A stretch of DNA of 37,084 nt from Haplosporangium gracile (taxonomy: Eukaryota; Mortierellomycota; Mortierellomycetes; Mortierellales; Mortierellaceae): contig JAAAUF010000361.1 in NCBI GenBank assembly GCA_015499985.1, forward strand, positions 372-37,455, in the 5' to 3' direction. Shown here in pieces: positions 10,913 through 20,356 of the stretch. Under the pieces are notes generated by a model. That model had not been told where the DNA came from. It was given only the letters and a program-made list of their open reading frames with translations, and searched no databases. Made by a program: the position numbers and the translations under genes. Each line of letters opens with the position of its first letter. The first letter of the stretch is position 1.

Positions 10913-12913
10913 ATGCGGAATCTGATTTGGAAGAAACGTACATCACAGCAACAACAAAAACATAAACAACAACAACATCAGCAAACTGAACTAAATTGCC
11001 CCAGGACATCGTCGCCCTTGGACATTGTTGAACTGCGAGAGCACATATTCTCGTACTTGGATATCGCCGACCTCCGAAGATCTGTCCTGCCTGTCTGTCG
11101 CGAATGGTTCTGGATCTATCGTCACCTCCTCGAGAAAGAGACCGTCTGGGACATCGACCTCACGAGCTCTTCCCTTTCCAACAAGGCAATCAAGAACATC
11201 AACGGTTCAGGACGACTCCACTGGCACTACAGCCCAAACTACACCAAGACCTGTCTTGCTCAAAAACAAAAACACAAAGTACAATGGAACGAGCTTGTGC
11301 GAGCGTTGGAAAAGAACCATACTCGATACCAACAGACAAAACTGCGCCGAAAAACATTCCGCCGCATGCCCATAGACGACGACATCAGGACAGCCATCTT
11401 TGACAACCCGCTTCGACATCTTGATTTCATCGCCTTTCAAAACCTCGATTCACTTATTCCAACCATCTTACCCTTCTTGACTTTTCTCACCACCCTGCGC
11501 CTGCGGTGTCGCGCCTTTGGCTTGGTCTCCCTCAATGCAGTCCTGAAGGCATGCCCACTTTTGGAGACCTTTCAAGCTGGAACACTGGGGGTGATCTTGG
11601 AGCTCCCTGGACCATGGATACCTACCAACAAGAAGGTCTCCGAACCAACATGTTTGCCGCTACGGTCGTTTGAACTCGAAAACGTTACTCTCGAGTTTTC
11701 GAGCCTTGCAAGTCTACTCGCTATCTGCCCTTCCCTCAAGAACCTTCGACTCATTAACATTATGTTCATGGAACGCATCGACAATTGTCCCTTGACTTCG
11801 GTGGCGCTCCAAGAGACCGACTCTAGCTCTGCGCCATACATTACCCAACAGACTCTCAACTCTAACAACCACGTCACAAGGCTCTTGAAGCACATGAAGC
11901 AGCTTCAACTGCAGTTACGCTCATTCCACATATCAGTCTATGCCGCTCACACTCTGAATTTAAAACCTACCGCGATCTTGTCGGTGTGCCCCAAGGCGAC
12001 CGAGTGGACGTTTTGGACCCCGGGTCTTACCGACACTATTGTTCAGGAGCTGTCGTTACTCTCCAATAATATAACAGCGCTGGACCTCCTGTGGGACGTA
12101 GGCCCAGACAGTCGTTGGGGCACTGCGTTGCACCAGTACCTGTGCCAATCGCCTCATCTCCTTTACCTGAGGGCGCCCAAGACCAGGTTTCAGATCAAGC
12201 ACTTGGATCTGCACAATCGACTGCCCATCCCCGTGAACGGTTATGGATCGAATTTAGTTCATCCTCCTGGAATATGGCGCTGCAGGAGGCTCAGAACCCT
12301 CCAGGTCTGCTTCGAGTGGAACGGCAACTATCTCGGGAAAGGCCCTGCTGCTGCGAGGGTTGTCTTTGGATACCTTTCGCGGGTTTGTCCTCGGCTGGAG
12401 GAATTGCAATTAAGTTCAAAGAGACGAGACCCGAATGAGAGCGAACTCTGGTTGGGGTTGGGAGGTGGTATTTGTCTGTTGGCGAGCTTGAGGTATCTAG
12501 AGAGACTTCACGTTGGCTCTGGCTTCCACTATTTCAATTTCGAGGCATGGGAATTAAGCTGGATGACGCCTTCTGGCCTTAACCTCGACCATCGACGAGC
12601 ACGTCAGGCTCGTATGGTCAGCTGGGAGGTTGATATTTTGCAAGAGGGACATGATGATTTGGGTTCCACCCGAGCGAAAGAGGATGTCGTTGGAGGGTTG
12701 GTGGGGGCGGCGGCTGAAGATACTGCCTTGAAGGAGCAACTGCGGAACCTCGGCAAAAAGGTGGATGTCAGGTCGATACTGGAGCAGATCGACTCTGGTC
12801 GCTTTGTATGTTGGCCGAGCCTTCACAAGATTTCCCTTTATGATGATAGTGAGATTGGTCGTCATCCTGTCGCAGAAATGAAACGTCTTTTCCCAGGATA
12901 TGCACCAAAGTAA
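10913..12913 (+). CDS. F-box/LRR protein (copy 4), intact
   Basis: I start this gene at the ATG at 10913, giving 666 residues, close to copy 3 (663). The frame is also open upstream across the N gap, but that part reads as CA-repeat leader and not as protein. A Lys/Gln-rich N-terminus (residues 8-24) precedes the F-box at about 36-72 (LDIVELREHIFSYLDIADLR, then VLPVCREWFWIYR). The LRR part shows LKACPLLETFQAG, LELPGPWIP, LRSFELENVTLEFSSLASLL, CPSLKNLRLINI, ATEWTFWTPGLTD, LHQYLCQSPHLLYLRAPK, RVVFGYLSRVCPRLEEL, GGICLLASLRYLERLHVGS, LSWMTPSG and CWPSLHKISLY, all shared with the other copies. Predicted role: SCF adaptor with unknown target. No intron is needed. It is divergent from copy 3 and followed in tandem by pseudogene copy 5. 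Confidence 0.88.
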   Translation: MRNLIWKKRTSQQQQKHKQQQHQQTELNCPRTSSPLDIVELREHIFSYLDIADLRRSVLPVCREWFWIYRHLLEKETVWDIDLTSSSLSNKAIKNINGSGRLHWHYSPNYTKTCLAQKQKHKVQWNELVRALEKNHTRYQQTKLRRKTFRRMPIDDDIRTAIFDNPLRHLDFIAFQNLDSLIPTILPFLTFLTTLRLRCRAFGLVSLNAVLKACPLLETFQAGTLGVILELPGPWIPTNKKVSEPTCLPLRSFELENVTLEFSSLASLLAICPSLKNLRLINIMFMERIDNCPLTSVALQETDSSSAPYITQQTLNSNNHVTRLLKHMKQLQLQLRSFHISVYAAHTLNLKPTAILSVCPKATEWTFWTPGLTDTIVQELSLLSNNITALDLLWDVGPDSRWGTALHQYLCQSPHLLYLRAPKTRFQIKHLDLHNRLPIPVNGYGSNLVHPPGIWRCRRLRTLQVCFEWNGNYLGKGPAAARVVFGYLSRVCPRLEELQLSSKRRDPNESELWLGLGGGICLLASLRYLERLHVGSGFHYFNFEAWELSWMTPSGLNLDHRRARQARMVSWEVDILQEGHDDLGSTRAKEDVVGGLVGAAAEDTALKEQLRNLGKKVDVRSILEQIDSGRFVCWPSLHKISLYDDSEIGRHPVAEMKRLFPGYAPK

Positions 12914-13398
12914 AAAATGCAGCAAGAATGAACAGGAAGTGATACTTGTTTTGTACGACGCCTACATAACGCAAGAATAAGTCGATGATGATGAAAAAGA
13001 AGACGAGTAAGAACAACGTCCAGGAGAACCTCTAATGGCGCGTCCAATTGCTCTTGAAAGTGAATATGTCATACAGTTAGGACAACAACAATAACGACAA
13101 CAGCAATAGAGACAGCGACAGCAACAGCGAAGACTCCCTTTTGTATCTCACATCTGCCTTTTGTTGTTTTGTTTGTTGACTGTGCCATTTGTATTTGCGC
13201 AATGGACACTTGTCCAACCCTCAACACGCCAAGCAATAAAGCAGTTACTCCGTCCTCTCGTGCAGTGTCTCGCATCTTTCTTTCTTTCTTTCTTTCGTTT
13301 CTTGATTTCTCTCTTCTTTTCCACTCCAAACTGCATAACCAACTCAACCTTTAAAACCACCATCTCGCCTTCTTTGTTAACCAACGCCAGTAAAAAAA
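12914..13398. other. Intergenic stretch with CTTT-type tract upstream of pseudogene copy 5
   Basis: No supported gene. It would contain the 3' end of copy 4 and the former promoter of pseudogene copy 5. A pyrimidine tract with repeated TTTC units (about 13275-13320) precedes the presumed old start codon, as before the intact genes. Short ACA/AGC-rich triplet stretches occur at about 13080-13130. Confidence 0.55.
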
Positions 13399-15280
13399 AT
13401 GCAATTTTCATTATCAAGGGCACACAACAGGACACAATCACTCGACATATTCCCCTTCCTCACCACTGCCACCGCCACTTCCGCATCAAGAAGACTCTCC
13501 CCGTCGAGATACCCAAGCTCCTCGAGATCATATTTTCCTATATCGACAACTTTATCCTCTGTGCGAGTGCCGTGGGCGTCTGCCGCCAATGGTTCCTCAT
13601 GAATCGCCACCTTGTTGTCCGCGAGGTCATCTGGGACAACGGAGCTTATACAAAGCGCCAAGAAGTTAACATGTCGCAACTGTTGGGCGCCGGGCGGTTA
13701 TGGTGGTATCCCCGACGGCGTTCAGCCATGGTCCGCGTGGGCACGGATCGATGAGAGGTCCTTGTCAAGGCGCTTAAGAAGAACTACGAGCGTGCTATGG
13801 CGATACAACTGCAACAGGTCTTGGAGCGTCGGCGGCAACCGGAGGACATTCAGATGGTGATGAAGATGCACCTGTTGCTGTACAGTTCGCTTCGGGACCT
13901 TGAGCTGATTGATCATATCCATATCTGCACCAAGCTATATGAGACCTTGCCGTACCTAGTAACTCTGACTCAGCTGCTGCTGCAAGTTGCGGATCATGGG
14001 TCGACCCGACTGGACAAGATCTTCCAGGCATGTCGGTTCCTGGAATCCTTTGAGGCCGACGCGAAATACTATGTCGAGTTCCCGACACCCTGGATCGCCA
14101 ACGACAGACCCCAGGACCAACAAAAATAAAAAGGAGACACCACTCACCCTTCACCACCACCGGCACAACAACAACAACAATAACAATAACAACAGTCATT
14201 TCGACAGCGACTTCTACAATCTTTCGTTCCCAGGAACGGGCATTTTGAGCAGTCAGACCTTGAATCCTTTACTCGCCCTCACCCCGTGACTCCAGAAACT
14301 CAAGCTGATCAGCCTACGGTCGGGTGTCTGAATCGAAGAGGACGAGACCGACTTGGCGCACATTCCAATATTGACCTTGGCCTGTCTCGAATCTCGCGGG
14401 ATTGTCCTTCGATCGTTCCACTTCTCGCTGGCGTACACCTCCAAAGCCTCGTCCCAGTATGCCATTTTCCTTGTGAGTCCTAAATCGACTTACTGGACCT
14501 TCTCAACACAGGACCTCCTGCCCGTCATGGTTGAATACCTCCTGAAGTATTTGGACGTCCACTCTCAAGCCAACCTACCATCGCTTGTGAGAGGATCAGG
14601 ACCAGGACCAAGACTGAGCCTAGGAAGCACAGCGGTGTCGAAACCTTTAGGCAACGTATGGGCGTGCAGGAACCTGCAATCACTTCACTTGGGCATCCAT
14701 GTTCAGTGGGACTTTCCACACGAGACAAAAGTCCACTCTCGATTCGTCTATGGCTACCTCTCAACTGTATGCCCCAAGATCTGCAATCTCCGGCTCGATT
14801 CTTATTACCAGACTGTTCTCCTCCCAAGACCTATTCTCTTTATGGATCTGGACGCTGGACTATGCCTAATCTCCAGACTTTTGTACCTGGAGACGCTGTT
14901 GATCGGATCTGCAGGAATGACGACAACTTCGGGAAGCGGAGACCTGACATGGATGGTCGATTCTGGATGGACTGCCGAGGCTCGCAAGGAATGAGAAAAG
15001 ATCATAAGCGGGTGGAAGACTAAGCTATTGGAAGAAACGCGTCAGTGGTCTGTTGTGCCTCTGAGGACCTTGGAAGGGCCATATGTCGATGCCGACTTGA
15101 TCGAATCGCCACAGGATCTGGGTTTTGTTGGAGGATGTCAAGAATACGTTGGACAAGATGGGACAGGAAGTTGAGAGGGGGCGCTACTGCTGGCCATTGC
15201 TTCGGCATCTCTCCATCAATCAACCCATCGAACTTGGACGACTTTTTCCAACGTCTCGAACATCACTCAAATCTGATAGC
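13399..15280 (+). pseudogene. Degraded F-box/LRR paralogue (copy 5)
   Basis: Nearly full-length homology with multiple breaks. The best start codon (ATG at 13399 after an A-rich leader) is in a different frame from the F-box (VEIPKLLEIIFSYIDNF, VGVCRQWFLMNRHLVVRE). A TGA at 13752-13754 interrupts the helix after the F-box. A frame change occurs in a Gln/Asn-coding ACA/ATA triplet tract near 14130-14200. TGA codons at 14287-14289 (before LQKLKLI) and 14329-14331 follow. The frame is then open through RSFHFSLAYTS, STYWTFSTQDLLPVM, VWACRNLQSLHLGIH and GLCLISRLLYLETLLIGS to a TGA at 14992-14994. A last frame change precedes LEDVKNTLDKMG and YCWPLLRHLSI. Four in-frame TGA codons plus at least three shifts exclude an intact product. 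The 213-residue open segment in the middle is a fragment. Confidence 0.87.
14162..14196. repeat. ACA/ATA triplet tract
   Basis: Imperfect ACA repeats with interspersed ATA triplets lie inside pseudogene copy 5. The pseudogene changes frame at or near this tract, which fits replication slippage. Confidence 0.7.
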
Positions 15281-15409
15281 TCGACCTCTTAGCAGCAAAA
15301 TAAACAAGAATTGATATGAAACATTGCATTATCTATCTATGTGCGCTTTTCTCCTCTTTTTGTAGTGTTTTCTAAACCTGGTACCAAATCCTTTCCTATA
15401 ATCCTAACG

Positions 15410-18400
15410 CTAGTAACCATCCTGCTGCTGCAAGAGCTCCTTCCCATCATCTACCTCATTGTTCAGGTCTCTATAGTGCCCATACTGGCCGAAGGGTAAT
15501 GCCCCGTACATGTGTTGCGGAGGACCCATCATAAACGTGTTAGGGTGACCCATCCATTCTGGTTGACTAGGATACCCGTGACTCAGCGCATTCGTTCCCA
15601 GACCTCCCACAAGCCCGGCCCTTCCATGCACGAGATGCTCGTGAGAGTAAATGTCCTGATAGGGAGGAAGGTAGCTAGCAAGCACTGGCTGATGCGGTTG
15701 TTGTTGCGAAGTCGGTTGTAGTTGACCATGCGGCTGCCGCGACTGAGGTTGTTGATGTTGGTGCTGTTGGTGCTGCTGCTGCTGCTGCTGTTGAGATTGA
15801 TGTTGATTCTGATGAAGGCTAGGATACATGTAGAATCTGGGCGTAAAGGCGCCCTCGTCGTCACCGACGCCATTTCCAAAATGGTAGGGATTGCCGATAC
15901 TCCGAGGCCCGAAATCGTCATCATCGGCGTCGTTCACTCCAACGGAGGAGTTGTGCGGGGGTAGGGCTCCAGAACTGCTGCTGCTGCTCCCAGGTAAGAT
16001 CGAGAGGTCATGCAGTTGCTGCTGCTGTTGAGAATGCACGGAGTTGGGTTTTCCGATCGGTCCGAGATGGGTTAGGAAAGGATACTGTTGTGAGGGCGAC
16101 TCTGGCTCTGGATGCAATAAAGCCTCAGGGCTGGAGAACGATCCATGTGTAGACACCGCAGTCGCAGTTGCGGCTGAGGTTGAGGCTGAGGCTGAGGCTG
16201 AGGCTGATACCGAAGGTGAGGCGACTCCAATGGTGGCAGTTGCATTGTTTGTACTGGACTCGAAGGGCGTTGCTGAAGAAACGCTCTCGACAGTGCTCGC
16301 CAAGCCTGAGATCTCCGACGAGTGGGGAGAAGAATTTGCAAGTGCAGATCCATCAGACGTTGGGAATTCTGCCGCACCGTTCGATGCAGGATCCAGCGGT
16401 GAAAAGTTTCTGTTGCCAAAAAGCGGTGGTCCCAGATTGAAAGGAACATGCCCTCCGCCGTGCACCATGGGGTGGGTGCCCAACGGCATCAGTGCAGGTT
16501 GATGAAAGTTCCCGTGAAATCCGTGGTTGTGCTGCGCGTGCATAGGGTGCATTCGGTGTGGATGGTGGTGATGATGGTGGTGAGGTTGGTGTGGGTGGAG
16601 AGCCATGTGTGGATGCATCATATGTGCCATGTTGCCATGCATGGGTCCGTGGCCTACATGACTGTAGCGGTCATAGTGAACTCGCAACGTGCGCCCGTTG
16701 TACTCGTAATTGTCGAACATAGCTAGAGGGAGTTACAGATTAACAGTCTCATTGTTAATGTGCAAGCTGAAATGTAATACATGCACCTCGGAGGCAAGTG
16801 AATATTTGTGTTCTGGCTAGCCCAGTCACGACTTACAGATGGCAGCCTTGGCATCCTCAGGTGTTGCGAAAAGAACAGAGCCAAAGCCTCGACTCCTGCC
16901 ATCGTATCCATGCGCCACATCTGCCCGGATGATATTTCCAGCCTTGCGGAACAAATCCTTGAGGTCCTGCCACTGACATTGGAAGGGCAGCTATTAAAAG
17001 AGTTAATAGTAATATGTTCAGATGCGTCGTCTTGTTATACCTTTGAAGTCATCGCGACAAATCACATTGAGAACATATTGACCTACATTCCCAACAAAGA
17101 CTTGACGGCTTGCAGCGACATTATGGTTATGGTTCATGGGATAAAGGTTCCTCTAAAGCCCGACCGCATAATTAACAATCATGTTAGTTGAAGAGATACG
17201 TCAAGAGCAAAATTACAACGTCAAGTTGACACTTAAGAGTGGCTTACAAAGTGGGGTCCTAGATGGTTGTAGCCTTGAGCAGGCCCAGGAGCATTTCCTC
17301 GGTCGTGATGCCGACCGTTCTCTATGCCAGACCTGTCCTCCTGCACTTGAATCACACGATCCTGCCAATGATGCTGGTCAAACATGCCTATAACATTTAA
17401 AAAAAATGTCTGGTTAGATTCTTAGATTCTTAGATTCCCGCTGTGTACTACCGGATCAGAGCAGGGGCAGATTTGAGTTGCGTAGAGCTGGACTCACTTA
17501 TCGCCTGCTTTGCCTCTTCCTCGTTCGAAAAGACCACGGTGCCGAACCCCCTGGAACGATTATCGTGACCGAGGGCAACATCTGCTCTAACGACGTGCCC
17601 AGCTTTTCTGAAAAGATCCTTCAAGTCCTGCCACCTCACGCGAAAGGGAATCTAAGTCATTTCTAGCGACCATTAGTATGAATACACTGAATACCGCACT
17701 AATAGGGAACCACTTTGTAGAAGACAAAGTTGAATTCTAAATACACCAGCCAGACTCACATTGCCAACATGGATGGTTCTGTCCTGAACGCCCTTGATGG
17801 GAATATGATCTGCTACACCACCACCACTTGACAAGGCGTGATCTTTCCTGGCGTCTGCTCCGTTTGCTGGTAGAGTTGCATTTCCTGAATCATTGTTTTC
17901 GTTCCCGTCGGTTTCAACCTGAAGCCTTTTATCCAGTTCATCCGCCAAACCGTCGATTTCCTATAGGAACCAACGCAGATTGGCATTAGTCCAAAGCAAG
18001 AAACAGTTACAAGCCGTGTAAAGAGCGAGCTTGGGAGAAAGAAAAAAATTACCTCCGCTGGTGTCAGTAGTGGTGCTGATAATGCTGGTGGCGCTGTCTT
18101 TTTCGAAACAAAATCCTGAATACTCCTGTCCTATGATGTAGAGGGTCGTTGTGTTAGGCCCTGCTGATTGAATGAAATAGATTCACTGAGCCATCGCAGA
18201 GAAGGCCTTGCATGAAGTTTAGTTACCTCTCGAACCTCCAAGGGCCGTCCATGCCACTCGTAACCATTAAACATTTCTAATGCACAATGAAGAGAAATTT
18301 TGAGGTCAGAAAAATTATACCGCCGACCATATTGATGGCTGACTTCAAGGCACGGTAGCTTGGCCACGATTTCAGCTCTTTACCTTGTGCTTTGTCTGCG

Positions 18401-19035
18401 TCGTCTGACGTGGCAAAAAGAACGATGCCGTGGCCCTTTGAACGTCCATCGCGTCCCTGCATGATGTTGGCTCGTTGGACGACCCCTGCTCCTCTAAACA
18501 GATCCTAAGAGATGGCGTTTTATTCATTGTTAGCGTTGATTTTCTTTTTTGGAATGAGGGCGTCCATGGACATCTGGTTGACAGCTGTCTGGCGAGTTGT
18601 GATGGTAGAAGGAGTACCTTGAGGTCCTGCCATCCAACTGAGAGGTACATTGGTAATAATAATGGAATGGTCAGTGTTTTAATCAGTTGGTGTTGATTAG
18701 ATGGAGAAATAACAGGATATGACAATAAAAAAAAGACTGTCGATCCCTTGACAAGAGGCCGGTTATTGTTCACCTTCGTGAACTGGACGGAGATTATATA
18801 TATGTACCTGAGAAGGGAATCTATGGAGCATTGATCAGTTATGAAAAAAAAAAAAAAAGAAACGGTAAAACATGGCATGTGTGAGCCACATCTGGACAGT
18901 GTTCGATCTGATAAAAACCAACAATATAGAAAAACCAACAATATAGAAAAACCAACAGTACGCATTGACCATTATCAACAACAAGAACAAACGACATACA
19001 TTCCCAACGAACAGCTGTCGGCCGCGCAAGCTCAT
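15410..19035 (-). CDS. Three-RRM RNA-binding protein (Gbp2/Hrb1-like) with low-complexity tail
   Basis: Twelve exons join in frame: 19035-19000, 18820-18808 (13 bases), 18637-18618 (20 bases), 18504-18384, 18276-18227, 18130-18053, 17960-17760, 17651-17498, 17387-17248, 17152-17087, 16990-16837 and 16722-15410. All inferred introns are GT-AG, and the sum is 2346 bases, 781 residues. RRM1 spans about 6-80, RRM2 about 167-243 and RRM3 about 287-364. Each has the block WQDLKDLFR.AG and an RNP1-like segment: RSKGHGIVLF, RSRGFGTVVF and RSRGFGSVLF. Residues 365-781 are a low-complexity tail rich in His, Gln, Ser and Ala. The RRM layout resembles fungal Gbp2/Hrb1 shuttling mRNA-binding proteins that act in transcription-coupled export; that function is inferred by family. 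The N-terminus is the least certain part: it is short, and the frame stays open upstream of the chosen ATG. Confidence 0.82.
15745..15805 (-). repeat. CAG/CAA tract encoding a Gln/His-rich run
   Basis: On the coding strand this is an imperfect CAG/CAA/CAC tract. It translates to a Gln-rich run with His inserts in the tail of the RRM protein. A second, shorter Gln run lies at about 16017-16030. Confidence 0.8.
16172..16207 (-). repeat. Hexanucleotide tract encoding a Ser-Ala dipeptide run
   Basis: Imperfect tandem copies of a six-base unit (GGCTGA on the plus strand) lie within the last exon of the RRM gene. They give alternating Ser-Ala residues on the minus strand. The unit keeps frame when it expands or contracts, so only protein length changes. 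Confidence 0.85.
18913..18957. repeat. 17-base direct repeat (2.6 copies) in intron 1 of the RRM gene
   Basis: The unit AAAAACCAACAATATAG occurs at 18913-18929 and 18930-18946, with a partial third copy at 18947-18957. It lies inside the first intron of the RRM gene. No function is evident. Confidence 0.85.
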
Positions 19036-20356
19036 ATTGGCGTGCGTCTCTTGTGTCTCCAGAAGCGTGTATGTGACGCCTTCAATAATCCTAGTGCAGA
19101 AGGCACATTGATAAGTAGTACATAATGCTGCCTTTTTTTTGGCTTATATGAGCTTGTGCATCTGCATTTCAAGTCTTACTTGTTTCTGGTGTGTTTTTAA
19201 AAGTGAATAATCAACGGAACTCGGCAAGTCTTTTCGTTGTTATGTGAAACGGATAATACGAAGTAGCTGGTTGGCACAGAACGCAGATTCCGAGTCCCGA
19301 GTCCCGAGTTGTTGCTGGGGGGGGTGGAGGGTGTTTGAGAATAGGACGAAAGAAGGAAGAAAGGAAGGGTGAAATGAGGTCACCAGTCAGGGGATGGGAT
19401 GAGGATGAGGAATAAGTAAGAACGTCTTGATGTCAGAGTCAGTAGGAAAAGAAAGACTATGAAGAGAGGACTGGTTGTCGGTTACAGCAGTGTCTGTCTG
19501 GCGAGGACAGAGAGTCAGAGACAGAGATGGAGGATGTGGATGTCGTGAGGCAAGAAGGCAAAAAGACAGGAAGGAGGGAAGAAAGGTAGGCAGTAAGGTA
19601 AGAAGGAAAGAAGGAAAGAGGACTGCTTTTGCGATTTGACCGAACTCACCACGACAGCAAGGAATTTGTCCTTCTCACGCCATTTAAACTATGTCAAATT
19701 GAATGGATGCGCCGCTTTATCAAGCCTTCTCATTCTTCTTCTTCTTTTTCTTTCTTGATTCTTTCTTCACGTTCACTGTTACCGAACAAACAAAGATACA
19801 GTGTTCCTTCTGTCAAGGCCCTCATCAAAGCTCCCTCCAATGCTTCAGAAGTGCCTATTGTTAATTTTGGTGGCAAAACGAAACCGGCAAACGAGAGTAT
19901 ACACGCGTCACAAATACAGCAAGCGACCAAGCGAGTTTTTTTCATCTTCTTCTCAATTGAACACAACGGCGTTTTTCCGCTACTTTAATTGCTATTGTGG
20001 GGGGGCTTCATTGTGCGATTGGCTGTGAACTGCTGACCAGAGGTCCGTGAATGTGTTTGGGATTCATCTCCTGTTTTCCTAGTGCATTGTCCTCCTCTTT
20101 CACATTTGCTCACTCGCTGTATGACCGTATGAGTGTATGTGGGTGGCGGGGTGGTTGAGAGGATGGGAAGAAAATTGTTCGCCTATTTTTTTTTCGTCTC
20201 TTTCTTTCTTTTTACTCCCACAAACTCTCTTTTTCACGCACACACACACCACCGCCCCTTCTCACAAACTTGCTCGCTCACACGCGCACCGAAGGCGCTC
20301 CTAGCTATCGTAACCATCACTTTTCATCCTCCTCTTCCTATAACTCAGCTTTCAAA
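19036..20356. other. Divergent upstream region of the RRM gene and F-box copy 6
   Basis: The two flanking genes are transcribed away from this 1.3 kb. The half next to the RRM gene (about 19330-19625) is purine-rich on the plus strand, so pyrimidine-rich on that gene's coding strand. The half next to copy 6 has C/T-rich tracts (about 20185-20350). These are the same leader type seen at other genes here. Small direct repeats (GAGTCCC, about 19290-19305) and a G run (about 19318-19325) occur. The frame of the RRM gene stays open for about 100 bases upstream of its chosen ATG, so extra 5' coding exon sequence cannot be excluded. Confidence 0.5.

Noticed and set aside
18372..18965. 197-residue minus-strand open frame across RRM1 of the RNA-binding gene
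   Set aside because: Only its middle WQDLK segment is real coding; the rest reads through introns and is hydrophobic nonsense.
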